DNA of 25,128 bases from Acidimicrobiia bacterium (GCA_017853455.1 JAFMJM010000002.1:1-25128); one strand, 5' to 3'; numbered from the stretch's first letter, positions 6,932 through 15,165 are shown. Translations and numbers: made by a program. Notes: generated by a model from the letters alone, not told the origin.

Positions 6932-7573
6932 TCAGGCGGTCGGAGCCGGCGGAGCGGCGGCCGCCCGGCGCTTCTTCGCGTTCGAGCGCACGACCAGTCC
7001 GACGATCAACAGGACGAGCGCGACCAGGAAGCCGAGACCACCGATCACGATCCCGCCGACGAGCAGCACCACGAACCGGGTGAGCGGGACCCGGCCGATC
7101 CGGGCCTCGGTCCCGGGCGGACCGTCGACCGTGACCTCGTAGACCCCCGACCGGGTGACGGCGAAGGCGCCGATGGCCTCGTAGCGCTGCCCGTCGAGGT
7201 CGACGTTCACCGAGTCGTAGTCGGCGAGGGCGGGCACCGGGCGTCCGGACTGGTCGACCACCTGGACCCTCACCTCGGTGATCGTGCCCCGGGGCCCGCC
7301 CGCCACGACGTACCAGTCCCCCGGGTCGAGCGCGAGGGTGCGGGTCTCGCCGGCCCGCACCTGCCGGAAGTCACCGACCGCGTTCACCACCGTCACCAAC
7401 GACAGGGCGATCATCACGATCCCGACCACCGCCGTCACCACGAAGACGATCGGCGCCGCGATCAGCGCCCCCTTCGGGAGCTTCCCCGATGGGCAGGGAA
7501 CCGCCGGCGGGACTGCGGGCGGGCCAGCGGGCGGGACGACGGGCGGGGGCGGCGGGACGGGTCCGTCGGTCAT
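6932..7573 (-). CDS. Two-helix membrane protein with proline-rich N-terminus, unknown function
   Basis: I do not recognise a named family. The 213-residue protein has a Pro/Val/Ala-rich cytosolic leader (residues 4-27), a first transmembrane helix at about 36-64, an extracytoplasmic beta-rich domain of roughly 100 residues (ETRTLALDPGDWYVVAGGP and a GVYEVTVDGPPGTEARIGR end, resembling a small jelly-roll-like stalk), a second helix at about 167-195 and a basic Ala/Pro tail. The architecture resembles actinobacterial envelope proteins with Pro-rich tails. ATG 7573 is the natural start; a weak GGGAG lies 9 nt upstream. It is divergent from the asparagine synthetase gene, 55 nt away. Confidence 0.75.
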   Translation of the reverse strand: MTDGPVPPPPPVVPPAGPPAVPPAVPCPSGKLPKGALIAAPIVFVVTAVVGIVMIALSLVTVVNAVGDFRQVRAGETRTLALDPGDWYVVAGGPRGTITEVRVQVVDQSGRPVPALADYDSVNVDLDGQRYEAIGAFAVTRSGVYEVTVDGPPGTEARIGRVPLTRFVVLLVGGIVIGGLGFLVALVLLIVGLVVRSNAKKRRAAAAPPAPTA

Positions 7574-7614
7574 GCGCCCAGTCTCCCACGAGGGTCGCCG
7601 CGGGGACCGCCACC

Positions 7615-7628
7615 TAGGCTGACCCGCC
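7615..7628 (+). promoter_or_regulatory. -10-like box TAGGCT upstream of the asnB operon
   Basis: TAGGCT (7615-7620) lies 8 nt before the GTG at 7629, and no Shine-Dalgarno sequence intervenes. The transcript would be leaderless or have a leader of about 1-2 nt. Confidence 0.4.
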
Positions 7629-9455
7629 GTGTGCGGCATCGTGGGCTTCGCCGGGACCGATCCCGACCTCCTGGAGCGGATGTGCCGGTCGATCGTCCAC
7701 CGGGGCCCCGACGGCCAGGGGGTCCAGGTCGGCCCGCACTTCTCCATCGGCATGCGCCGCCTGGCCATCGTCGACGTCGCCACCGGCGACCAGCCGCTCT
7801 ACAGCGCCGACCGCAACCTGGCCCTCGTCTTCAACGGCGAGATCTACAACGCCCCCGAGCTGCGCCGTGTCCTCGAGGCGAAGGGTCACCGGTTCGTCAC
7901 CGACCACTCCGACACCGAGGTCATCCTGCGCGGGTACGAGGAGTGGGGCCACCACGTGGTCGACCACCTCGCCGGGATGTTCGCCTTCGCGATCACCGAC
8001 GCCCGCTCGGGTGAGTGCTTCATCGCCCGCGACCGCCTCGGGATCAAGCCGCTCTACTACTACGCCGCGCCGGGCGTGTTCGTGTTCGGCTCGGAGCTCA
8101 AGGCGATCTTCCAGGACCCGCGCGTCCCCCGGCAGCCCGACCTCGACGTCGTGCGCCGGTTCCTGCTGTTCCGGCTCCACGACGACACCGAGGCCACCTT
8201 CTTCGCCGGCGTCGAGCGCCTGCTCCCCGGGCACACCATGCTGGTGCGCCCCGACGGCGTCGTCTGGATCCGCCGCTACTGGGACCCCGAGGTCAACCCC
8301 GAGTTCTCGTCGCGCCGCTCCGACGCCGAGTACGCCGACGAGTTCGCCGCCGTCTGGGACAAGGTCGTCGCCCGCCACCTGATCTCCGACGCGCCCGTCG
8401 GCGTGCCCCTGTCGGGCGGGCTCGACTCCACCGGGGTCGTCACCACCATGGCCCGGATGATGGAGTCCGGGACCGACCTGCACACCTCGGGCCTCTACAC
8501 GTTCTCCGCGCTGTTCCCCGGGCAGAGCATCGACGAGAGCGAGTACATCCACGTCGTCGAGCAGGCGGTCGGCAGCATCCCGCACTACGCCTACCCCCAG
8601 CCCGACGCCTTCTGGTCGGAGATCATGGAGTGGGTGTGGTACCAGGAGGAGCCGACGATCGCCTCCGCCCCGTACGCCTACTACTCGGTGTACCGGCTGG
8701 CGAGCGAGTACGTGAAGGTGATGGTGAGCGGCAACGGTGGCGACGAGCTGCTCGCCGGGTACATCCCGTACTTCCGCGCCTACCTGTCGTCGGCCGTTGC
8801 GCAGCGCCACTACTGGGCGGCGGCCCGCGAGGTCGTGCAGGGCTTCGACCTCTACAAGAAGTTCTTCGCCGAGGCGATCCGGACCCGGCTCCCCGGTCGC
8901 TCGGGCGACGTCATCACCGCCCGCCAGCTCCTGACCGCCGACGCCGCCACCGCCAAGCACCACTTCGAGGCCAACCCCAACCTCAACGAGCGCCTCGCCT
9001 CCGACGTGCTCCGGTACTCGACCCCCGACCTGCTCCGCTACGAGGACAAGAACTCGATGGCGTTCTCGATCGAGGCCCGGGTGCCGTTCCTCGACCACGA
9101 GATGGTCGAGTTCATCTTCTCGCTGCCGATCGACCAGAAGATCAAGGGCGGCTGGAACCGGTACGTCTACCGCAACGCCATGAAGGGCCGCATGCCCGAG
9201 AAGAACCGGCTCCGTCGCTCCAAGATCGGCTTCACCAACCCCGACACGACCTGGATGCGCGGCCGCGCCGACTGGATCCGTGAGGTGTTCGCGTCGCCGC
9301 AGCTCGCGAGCCGCGGCCTCTACGACCAGCCCCGACTGGTGGCCGCGTGGGACGAGTACCTCGCCGGACGACCCGGCGACGGTCTGATCTTCTGGCGCAG
9401 CCTGGTGACCGAGCTGTGGATGCGCCGCTACATCGACGAGGCGGTGGCGGTATGA
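7629..9455 (+). CDS. asnB: Asparagine synthetase (glutamine-hydrolysing) family protein
   Basis: The 608-residue protein is a full-length class II amidotransferase. The N-terminal glutaminase domain begins with the catalytic Cys at residue 2 (MCGIVGFAG), with IVHRGPDGQG, RRLAIVD and NGEIYN following. The synthetase domain contains the PP-loop SGGLDST at 262-268 and SGNGGDELLAGY near 365. It uses glutamine and ATP to amidate an aspartyl or other carboxylate. Because Cys2 must be the first mature residue, the GTG start is certain. Relatives act in asparagine synthesis, peptidoglycan or glycan amidation, or specialised metabolism; the downstream F420-ligase-like and thioesterase partners favour a non-housekeeping role, but this is inference. 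The stop overlaps the next start by 4 nt (ATGA). Confidence 0.95.
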   Translation: MCGIVGFAGTDPDLLERMCRSIVHRGPDGQGVQVGPHFSIGMRRLAIVDVATGDQPLYSADRNLALVFNGEIYNAPELRRVLEAKGHRFVTDHSDTEVILRGYEEWGHHVVDHLAGMFAFAITDARSGECFIARDRLGIKPLYYYAAPGVFVFGSELKAIFQDPRVPRQPDLDVVRRFLLFRLHDDTEATFFAGVERLLPGHTMLVRPDGVVWIRRYWDPEVNPEFSSRRSDAEYADEFAAVWDKVVARHLISDAPVGVPLSGGLDSTGVVTTMARMMESGTDLHTSGLYTFSALFPGQSIDESEYIHVVEQAVGSIPHYAYPQPDAFWSEIMEWVWYQEEPTIASAPYAYYSVYRLASEYVKVMVSGNGGDELLAGYIPYFRAYLSSAVAQRHYWAAAREVVQGFDLYKKFFAEAIRTRLPGRSGDVITARQLLTADAATAKHHFEANPNLNERLASDVLRYSTPDLLRYEDKNSMAFSIEARVPFLDHEMVEFIFSLPIDQKIKGGWNRYVYRNAMKGRMPEKNRLRRSKIGFTNPDTTWMRGRADWIREVFASPQLASRGLYDQPRLVAAWDEYLAGRPGDGLIFWRSLVTELWMRRYIDEAVAV

Positions 9456-10177
9456 GCGGGAGCGGACCGACCGGGGGGACCGGAGCGACCGGACCCGAGC
9501 GGGTGCGCACGGTCGACGGCGTCGACTACGAGCGTATCCCGGTGCAGACCCACCTGCTCCACATCAAAGAGCCCCTCGAGCCGGTGTTCGACCGGTACGT
9601 GGCGCCGGTGCTGCAGCCCGGGGACTGGCTCGTGGTGTCGGAGAAGTTCGTCACGATCGCCCAGGGCCGGGTGATCCACCGGTCGGTGGTCCGGCCCGGG
9701 CTGCTCGCCCGCCTCATCGTCAAGGGCGTCACCAAGCACGCCAACGACGTCGGCTACTCCGATCCCGCCAAGATGCAGGTGGCGATCATGCAGGCCGGGT
9801 GGTGGCGGATGCTGCTCGCCACGGTCGGTGGCGGGTTCACCCGGGTGGCGCTGCGCCGCCACGGCGACTTCTACCGGATCGCCGGACACGGCGTGTCGGA
9901 GATCGACGGCTTCAACCCCGACACCGTGAAGCCCTTCGACGAGTTCGCCATGCTCGGCCCCTCCGACCCCGACGCCGTCGCCCAGACGCTCGCCGACCAC
10001 GTGGGCGCGCCGGTGGCGGTCGTCGACGCCAACAACATCAACGTCGAGGTGCTCGGGGCCAGCCGCGACCTCCCCGTCGACCGCGCCACGGTGCGTGCGG
10101 CCATCCTCGACAACCCCCTCGGCCAGAACGACGAACTCACCCCGATCGTCGTGGTGCGCCGGATCGCGCCGGCGTGA
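9452..10177 (+). CDS. F420-0:gamma-glutamyl ligase-like (CofE/FbiB-type) protein
   Basis: The 241-residue protein resembles the CofE fold family: PGDWLVVSEKFVTIAQGRVIHRSVVRPG matches the GD.lvv..K.vs..eGr segment, and VVDANNINVEVLGAS near residues 190-204 matches the metal/nucleotide-binding D-x-N...vlG.S. CofE-type enzymes add glutamate residues to coenzyme F420-0 using GTP. This protein is in a divergent subgroup: the middle (HANDVGYSDPAKMQVAIMQAG) is not the classical motif, so another amide-ligase substrate is possible. The ATG overlaps the asnB stop (ATGA), and its own TGA overlaps the thioesterase GTG (GTGA), so the three genes are probably translationally coupled. An LLM enzyme that could use F420 lies at 20480. 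Confidence 0.75.
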   Translation: MSGSGPTGGTGATGPERVRTVDGVDYERIPVQTHLLHIKEPLEPVFDRYVAPVLQPGDWLVVSEKFVTIAQGRVIHRSVVRPGLLARLIVKGVTKHANDVGYSDPAKMQVAIMQAGWWRMLLATVGGGFTRVALRRHGDFYRIAGHGVSEIDGFNPDTVKPFDEFAMLGPSDPDAVAQTLADHVGAPVAVVDANNINVEVLGASRDLPVDRATVRAAILDNPLGQNDELTPIVVVRRIAPA

Positions 10178-10971
10178 GCGACGGGCTGGCGGCCGCCACC
10201 GCCATCGTCCCCGACCCCACGGCGCCCGGCACGTTCGTCGGCGACGTCCCCGCCGGCTGGGACATCGCCGGCAACACCAACGGCGGGGTGCTGCTCGCGC
10301 TCGCCGCCCGCTCGCTGGCCCTCGCCACCGGCAGGCCCGACCCGGTGAGCATCACCGGCCACTTCACCGCACCCGGTCGGCCCGGACCGCACACGATCGC
10401 CACCTCGATCGTGAAGTCGGGTCGCCGCTTCGCCACGGGCACCGCCACCGTCCAGAACGACGGGCGCACCGTGTTGACGGCCATCGCCACCCTCGGGACG
10501 CTCGAGCCGACTCCCGCACCGCTGCACGTCGACGGCGGGCCACCCGAGCTCCCCGACCCCGACGACTGCCCGCGCACGCTCTCCGACGCGTCGCCGCCGT
10601 TCCTCGGCCGGATCGACCTCCGCATCCACCCCGACGACCTCGGCTGGACCCGCGGTGCTCCCACCGGCGTGCCGCGCCTGCGCGGCTGGTTCCGGCTGCT
10701 CGACGGCGAGGCCGTCGACCCGGTCGCGCTCGTGGTCGCCGCCGACGCGTTCCCGCCGACCGTCTTCAACGCGTCCCTGCCGATCGGGTGGACGCCCACC
10801 CTCGAACTCACGGTGCACCTCCGGGCCCGGCCCGTCCCGGGCTGGCTCGCCTGCGCCGTCACCACGCGGTTCGTGACCGGCGACCTGCTCGAGGTCGACG
10901 GCGAGATCTGGGACGCCGGTGGGACCCTCGTGGCCCAGTCGCGCCAGTTGGCCCTGGTCGCCCGGGTCTGA
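10174..10971 (+). CDS. Acyl-CoA thioesterase family protein (TesB-like, double hotdog)
   Basis: The 265-residue protein has the two-hotdog layout of TesB-like thioesterases. The first half includes FVGDVPAGWDIAGNTNGGVLLALAARSLA, then PVSITGHFTAPGRPGP and FATGTATVQNDGRTVLTAIATLG. The second half has FPPTVFNASLPIGWTPTLELTVHLRARP, followed by DGEIWDAGGTLVAQSRQLALV. These segments match the family's NGG, substrate-tunnel, D.....P and AQSRQ patterns. It would hydrolyse acyl-CoA to free acid and CoA. It is the last gene of the asnB unit, with a 4-nt overlap on its 5' side, and converges on the KstD-like gene. Confidence 0.87.
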   Translation: MSDGLAAATAIVPDPTAPGTFVGDVPAGWDIAGNTNGGVLLALAARSLALATGRPDPVSITGHFTAPGRPGPHTIATSIVKSGRRFATGTATVQNDGRTVLTAIATLGTLEPTPAPLHVDGGPPELPDPDDCPRTLSDASPPFLGRIDLRIHPDDLGWTRGAPTGVPRLRGWFRLLDGEAVDPVALVVAADAFPPTVFNASLPIGWTPTLELTVHLRARPVPGWLACAVTTRFVTGDLLEVDGEIWDAGGTLVAQSRQLALVARV

Positions 10972-10988
10972 TCCCCTCAGACGATCGA

Positions 10989-11004
10989 CCGGTCGTCGGA
11001 CCGG
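10989..11004. terminator. Short GC hairpin between convergent genes
   Basis: CCGGTC, loop GTCG, GACCGG forms a 6-bp stem in the 51-nt convergent gap. There is no T-tract. It may assist termination on both strands. Confidence 0.3.
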
Positions 11005-11022
11005 CCGTCGGGGTCGACCGAC

Positions 11023-12645
11023 TCAGATCTCGCGCGCGGGCTGGGAGCCGACGTGGCGACCGGCGCGGTAGCCGAACACGGTGCCGTTGCCGAGCGTGCC
11101 GCCACCGCTCGGGTAGGCCCACCCGAACACGTTGGCCGCCGTGTTGCCGGCGGCGTAGAGACCGGTGACCACGCCCCCGCCCTGCTTGCGCACCTGGGCG
11201 TCGCGGGTGATGCGCGGTCCGCCGTTGGTGCCGAGCATGCCGGGGTGGATCGGGACGGCGTAGAACGGCGCCGCCACGATCGGGGCCACCGCACCGGGGC
11301 GCATCAGCCCGACCCGGTGACGCTCGAAGTCGGGGTCCTCACCGCGGGCGGCGTACTCGTTGTAGCGCGCCACCTGCGCCTCGAGCCCGGCCCGGTCGAT
11401 GCCGGCCCGGTCGGCGAGGTCACCGATGGTGTCGGCCGACACCAGCCAGTCGGGGTCGGGGTCGCCGGGCAGCACCGACAGGATCTGGGTGCGCTCACGC
11501 ACCGAGCGGTCGAACACGAGGAAGGCACCGAGGTTCGGGAACTCGATGGCGACCGGGTCGAAGGCGCCGAACGCCTTCGGGAAGTCGTTGTAGGGCAGCG
11601 CCTCGTTGGCGAACCGGTTGCCGTGGCGGTTGACGACGATCGACGACGGCTCGCCCCGGCCCCACTCGAACTGCGGCACGAGCGCACCGTCGCGCTCGAC
11701 GGTCGGGTCGAACATCGCCGGGGTGCCCCAGTACGACGTGAGGTTGCCGAGCTGCGCGCCCGCCTGCATCGCCATGACCAGACCGTCGCCGGTGTTGCCG
11801 CCCGGGCTCAGCGGGTACACGTCGTACCCGAGGTGCGTCCGGACGAGGTCGGGGTTCCACTCGAAGCCACCGCAGGCCAGCACGACGCCCCTCCGGGCAC
11901 CGATCCGCTCGTTGGCGCCGTCGGGCCCGACCACGAGGCCGACGACCTCGCCGTCGCGCACCACGAGCTCACGGGCCGGGGTCTCGAGCCGGGTCTCGAC
12001 CCCGCGCTCGAGCAGACCCTTGAAGAGCCGGGCGATCATCGCTGCGCCCTTCGGCCGGATGTCCTCGGCCTCGCGGCGGGCGAGCTCCGCCTCGAGCTCG
12101 GGCGTGCGGGGCGCGAAGTCCTCGCTGAGCGTCGTGGCGGCGCCCAACGACATCAGCGTGCCGCGCTTGACGATGCGGTCCGCCCAGTCGGGGAGCTCGG
12201 TCCCGACCGGGTACGGGTCGGCCTCGACCGCGCGCCCCGGGACCGCCACCTGTCCGGGGATGCCCCACGGCGAGTAGTAGTCGGGCATCGGCGAGATGTG
12301 CATGCGCAGGGGCGTGTGGTCCTCGAGGTAGCGCAGCATCTCGGGCGCGGTGTCGACGAACACCTCGAGGAGCTCGGGATCGGGGGTGCGACCCATCGTG
12401 ACCCGCTGCAGGTACTCGAGTGCGCTCGCCCGGTCGTCGGGGATGCCGGCCTCGGCCATCTTGTGGTTGCACGGCAGCCAGACGCCGCCGCCCGACACCG
12501 CCGACGTGCCGCCGAGCATGGCCGCCTTCTCGACGATCAGCACCTCGGCGCCGGCGTCGCTGGCCATGGTCGCCGCGACCAGCGCGGCACCGCCGCTGCC
12601 CACCACCACGACGTCGACGATGCGGTCCCATTCGGTTGCGGCCAT
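11023..12645 (-). CDS. FAD-dependent dehydrogenase, 3-oxosteroid delta1-dehydrogenase (KstD)-like
   Basis: The 540-residue flavoprotein starts with DVVVVGSGGAALVAATMAS (11-29), a Rossmann FAD motif, with acidic E39 closing the first beta-alpha-beta. GGTSAVSGGGVWLPCNH follows and is typical of the KstD/fumarate-reductase superfamily. The C-terminal part reads PFYAVPIHPGMLGTNGG, then GLYAAGNTAANVFGWAYPSGGGTLGNG, matching KstD proteins, including the Tyr of PFYA. KstD introduces a C1-C2 double bond in ring A of 3-ketosteroids; the exact substrate here is unproven. ATG 12645 is preceded by GGGAGGA. It is the last gene of a four-gene unit, and its ATG shares one base with the DCC gene's stop (TGATG). 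Confidence 0.9.
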   Translation of the reverse strand: MAATEWDRIVDVVVVGSGGAALVAATMASDAGAEVLIVEKAAMLGGTSAVSGGGVWLPCNHKMAEAGIPDDRASALEYLQRVTMGRTPDPELLEVFVDTAPEMLRYLEDHTPLRMHISPMPDYYSPWGIPGQVAVPGRAVEADPYPVGTELPDWADRIVKRGTLMSLGAATTLSEDFAPRTPELEAELARREAEDIRPKGAAMIARLFKGLLERGVETRLETPARELVVRDGEVVGLVVGPDGANERIGARRGVVLACGGFEWNPDLVRTHLGYDVYPLSPGGNTGDGLVMAMQAGAQLGNLTSYWGTPAMFDPTVERDGALVPQFEWGRGEPSSIVVNRHGNRFANEALPYNDFPKAFGAFDPVAIEFPNLGAFLVFDRSVRERTQILSVLPGDPDPDWLVSADTIGDLADRAGIDRAGLEAQVARYNEYAARGEDPDFERHRVGLMRPGAVAPIVAAPFYAVPIHPGMLGTNGGPRITRDAQVRKQGGGVVTGLYAAGNTAANVFGWAYPSGGGTLGNGTVFGYRAGRHVGSQPAREI

Positions 12646-13070
12646 CACGGTCCTCCCGGTCGAGTGCCCGGATCGTAGGCCCGACCCGGGTCGACCGCAC
12701 ACGCCGCCGAGAGACCGAGTCGGGCGGAGATCACCGAGCGGCGCGCGGCGACCCAGCGGTAGACGATCGCCACCACCCCACGGAGACCCGGGAGGTCGAG
12801 CAGCGCCGACAGCAGCCGTCCGCCGACCCCGGTGTGCGCCAGGATCCGCCGGACCGCCTCGGGCCCGGACCACACGGAGTCCCCGGCCGTGACCACGATG
12901 GCGTCGGCGCCGAGCCGCGCCAGGCGTGGGTCGGTGAGCGCCCGGACCGGCCGCCAGGCGACGCCCGGATCGGTCCGGGGGCCGAGCACCCCCACGACGG
13001 TGCTGCACAGGCCGCAGTCGTCGTCGAACCACACGGTCAGGACCGCCGGGTCGTCGGTGGTCCCGTTCAT
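12645..13070 (-). CDS. DCC family thiol-disulfide oxidoreductase-like protein (DUF393)
   Basis: The 141-residue protein shows the family signature FDDDCGLC (15-22), a thioredoxin-like C-x2-C with the preceding acidic residues, followed by RPVRALTDPRLARLG and an amphipathic helix-rich end with RRILAHTG and VYRWVAARR. DCC proteins are predicted thiol-disulfide oxidoreductases of unknown partners. The C-terminal tail after about residue 125 is Pro/Gly-rich. Its ATG overlaps the upstream sulfotransferase-like stop (ATGA), and its stop overlaps the KstD-like start, so it is embedded in a coupled operon. Confidence 0.85.
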   Translation of the reverse strand: MNGTTDDPAVLTVWFDDDCGLCSTVVGVLGPRTDPGVAWRPVRALTDPRLARLGADAIVVTAGDSVWSGPEAVRRILAHTGVGGRLLSALLDLPGLRGVVAIVYRWVAARRSVISARLGLSAACAVDPGRAYDPGTRPGGP

Positions 13071-13921
13071 CCGGCGCTCCGGGCTTCGAGGAACGCCACT
13101 TCGTCGTCGCGGAGGAGGGGCCGGTTGCGCGGGCCCAGGAGGAGGGCGACGGTCGGGGCGTCCCAGTCGACGCGCTCGCGACGCGCGAGCAGGTCGGCCG
13201 CGTCGGGGACCCGGGTGTGGCCGGCGAAGGTCGAGCCGCCGCCGTGGGACGAGATCCCACTGGGCATCAGGTCGACCTCCAGGCCCAGCTGGTCGAGCGC
13301 CCCGTTCCGGACGGCCGGGTCGGTGAGCCAGCGGTCGAACGGGACCTCGACCCAGCCCGGCGGACGGGCGGTCCGATTGGCGAGCTCGACGTCGAGCCAG
13401 GCCTGGGTCACGTCGTACATGCCGACCGGGTCGGACCGGTCGGGGCCTCCCTGCGAGCGGCCGATCCGCGACGCCACCAGGTCGAGCAGCGGACGGGTCA
13501 CCAGGACCCGGGCGTCGGGATCCGACGCCAGCAGCACCGGACCGACGAGATCGGCGATCCGGACGTCCTCGTACGACACGACCAGGTCGCCCGCCCCCCG
13601 GCCGCCGAGCGCGCGCCGGACCGCCAGGTCGAAGTCCCCGTAGCGTAGGGACCCCCGCTCTCGCGGCAGGTCGTTGCAGTGCAGGACCTCGGCGTCGGCG
13701 GTGATGCCGACCCGCCACTCGGGATAGGTCAGCTCCACCTCGGTACCGGCCAGGGCGTTGGCCAGCCAGGCGATGACCGCGTGGTTCCCCGCCCTGCGCG
13801 GACCGACGACCAGCACCGTCCGTCCCGCCACGCTCCGGTGCAGGCGGCGGCGGAGGCGGCGGCGCGCCGGTGCGCCTCCCGGGTGGAACCGCCGGAGGGG
13901 CGCCGGCAGCCGGACCGTCAC
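13067..13921 (-). CDS. Sulfotransferase-like P-loop protein
   Basis: The 284-residue protein begins with a basic stretch, then TVLVVGPRRAGNHAVIAWLANAL (35-57). This phosphate-binding loop resembles the 5'-PAPS loop of sulfotransferases with R/G-N-H in place of a classical GKT. VTRPLLDLVASRI (141-153) resembles the 3'-phosphate-binding RDPxDxxxS motif. SYEDV (116-120) and VPFDRWLTDPAVRN follow in the order seen in the superfamily. PAPS-dependent transfer of sulfate to a glycan or lipid is the likeliest role, but the sequence is divergent. The GTG at 13921 overlaps the GT61 stop (GTGA), suggesting that the two act on the same cell-surface product. Confidence 0.65.
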   Translation of the reverse strand: MTVRLPAPLRRFHPGGAPARRRLRRRLHRSVAGRTVLVVGPRRAGNHAVIAWLANALAGTEVELTYPEWRVGITADAEVLHCNDLPRERGSLRYGDFDLAVRRALGGRGAGDLVVSYEDVRIADLVGPVLLASDPDARVLVTRPLLDLVASRIGRSQGGPDRSDPVGMYDVTQAWLDVELANRTARPPGWVEVPFDRWLTDPAVRNGALDQLGLEVDLMPSGISSHGGGSTFAGHTRVPDAADLLARRERVDWDAPTVALLLGPRNRPLLRDDEVAFLEARSAG

Positions 13922-15153
13922 GGGCCGTCGACCGCGGCGCGGACCACCCTGGGGACGTCGACCCGGAGGTCGGCGTCGGCCATGAACGAGCGGTACCGGC
14001 GCGGCGGACGCGCCTCGGTCCCGACCACCGCGCGGTGGTCGAGTCCGAGCTGCGACGACAGGAGGCTGTAGAGGACGACCGCGGCGTTGGCCGGCAGGAG
14101 CTCCACCACCCGGGTCCCCGGTCGGCAGAACACCAGGTTGGCGAGCGCCGCCCCGTGGACGGCCACCACGCACCGGGCCGACGCGAAGATCGCCGCCTGC
14201 TCGGCGACGCTCCGACCGTCCATCTCCACCGCGCGAAAACCCACCGCGGTCAGTGCCGCGACCAGGGCGTCCTCGTCGAGCAGCACCCGACGACGGGTGC
14301 CGGGTCCACGCCGGACGTAGAGCAGATCCCCCTCGCCGGCGGCGGGCGCAGCGGCCAGCTCGTCGGCGAACAGGCCCCGCACGAACCCGGTCGCCCAGGG
14401 CGGCGGTGGGAGGTGGTTCAGGAGGGTCGTGGCGGCGACCAGGCGATCGCATCGCAGAACGGGTGCGGGTGCCACGACCGGGTGGCGCCGGTCGGCCGGG
14501 ATGCCCGCCCGGTCGAGCGTCTCGGCCACGAACGGACGCTCCGGACCGGGCACCAGGAAGCGGTCGACGTCGTCGGGGCCGGTGCGCTCGAGCAGCACCG
14601 ACAGCATCGGCAGCGCCTGGAGCAGCCAGTGGAAGTAGTTCGCGGCCCCCGAGACCAGCAGGGCCGCCGACGTGCCCGGCAGGTGCTCCTCGCCCACGGC
14701 CCGGGCAGCGGCGGCGGCACGGCACGGCGCCGCCTTCCCGAGGTTGATGCCCCGATTGAAGTCGGTGCACACGAGGTCGGGGGTCGGACCGATCCAGCCG
14801 TCGCCGCCCAGCACGCAGCCGTCGCGGAACTCGACGACCGACTGCGGCACCACCCCGTGGGCGGTGTGCCAGCCCGGCGCGCCCCGCAGCCACGGATCGA
14901 GGTCGGCGGGGAACGTCACGTCGATCCGCTCGAGCGGGTGCACCTCGTGGACCACCGCGGTCGCCGGGTCGAGCTCGTCGATGGTGACGGTCGGACACGG
15001 AACGTCCGACGGGGCGGCCGCCCGGCGCCGGCGCGCCCGCCAGGACCGGCGGGCGACGAAGACCACCCCGTGGCGCCGGTCCCGCAGCGGCGCGACGACC
15101 CGGTGGGCCACCCGCCGCAGGCGGGACGGGCCGGAACGGGCGGCGGCGGGCAC
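13918..15153 (-). CDS. Glycosyltransferase family 61 (DUF563) protein
   Basis: The 411-residue protein has GT61/DUF563 hallmarks: NYFHWLLQALPML (172-184), corresponding to the conserved N.fHW, and VVAVHGAALANLVFCRPGTRVVEL (329-352), matching V.GvHGAgL.N..F..pG..viEl. The N-terminal 50 residues are strongly basic, without a clear signal peptide. GT61 enzymes transfer pentoses or hexosamines to glycans; the acceptor is unknown. A GTG start at 15153 is set by the -10 box TATGAT exactly 6 nt upstream. It is the first gene of the unit continuing with the sulfotransferase-like, DCC and KstD-like genes, each overlapping the next by 1-4 nt. Confidence 0.85.
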   Translation of the reverse strand: MPAAARSGPSRLRRVAHRVVAPLRDRRHGVVFVARRSWRARRRRAAAPSDVPCPTVTIDELDPATAVVHEVHPLERIDVTFPADLDPWLRGAPGWHTAHGVVPQSVVEFRDGCVLGGDGWIGPTPDLVCTDFNRGINLGKAAPCRAAAAARAVGEEHLPGTSAALLVSGAANYFHWLLQALPMLSVLLERTGPDDVDRFLVPGPERPFVAETLDRAGIPADRRHPVVAPAPVLRCDRLVAATTLLNHLPPPPWATGFVRGLFADELAAAPAAGEGDLLYVRRGPGTRRRVLLDEDALVAALTAVGFRAVEMDGRSVAEQAAIFASARCVVAVHGAALANLVFCRPGTRVVELLPANAAVVLYSLLSSQLGLDHRAVVGTEARPPRRYRSFMADADLRVDVPRVVRAAVDGP

Positions 15154-15165
15154 CGGTCGATCATA
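15154..15165 (-). promoter_or_regulatory. -10 box TATGAT for leaderless GT61 operon transcript
   Basis: On the minus strand TATGAT (15165-15160), the best consensus match in the window, is followed by 6 nt (CGACCG) and GTG at 15153. No Shine-Dalgarno sequence is present. Confidence 0.55.

Noticed and set aside
7490..7560. Repetitive GGCGGGA/CGGGCGG stretch resembling a short tandem repeat
   Set aside because: It is the codon pattern of the Pro/Val/Ala-rich N-terminus of the membrane protein, not an independent repeat or CRISPR.
7614..9098. 494-codon minus-strand frame opposite asnB
   Set aside because: The plus strand encodes a complete AsnB with catalytic Cys2 and PP-loop. The antisense frame is Gly/Val/Asp-rich noise.
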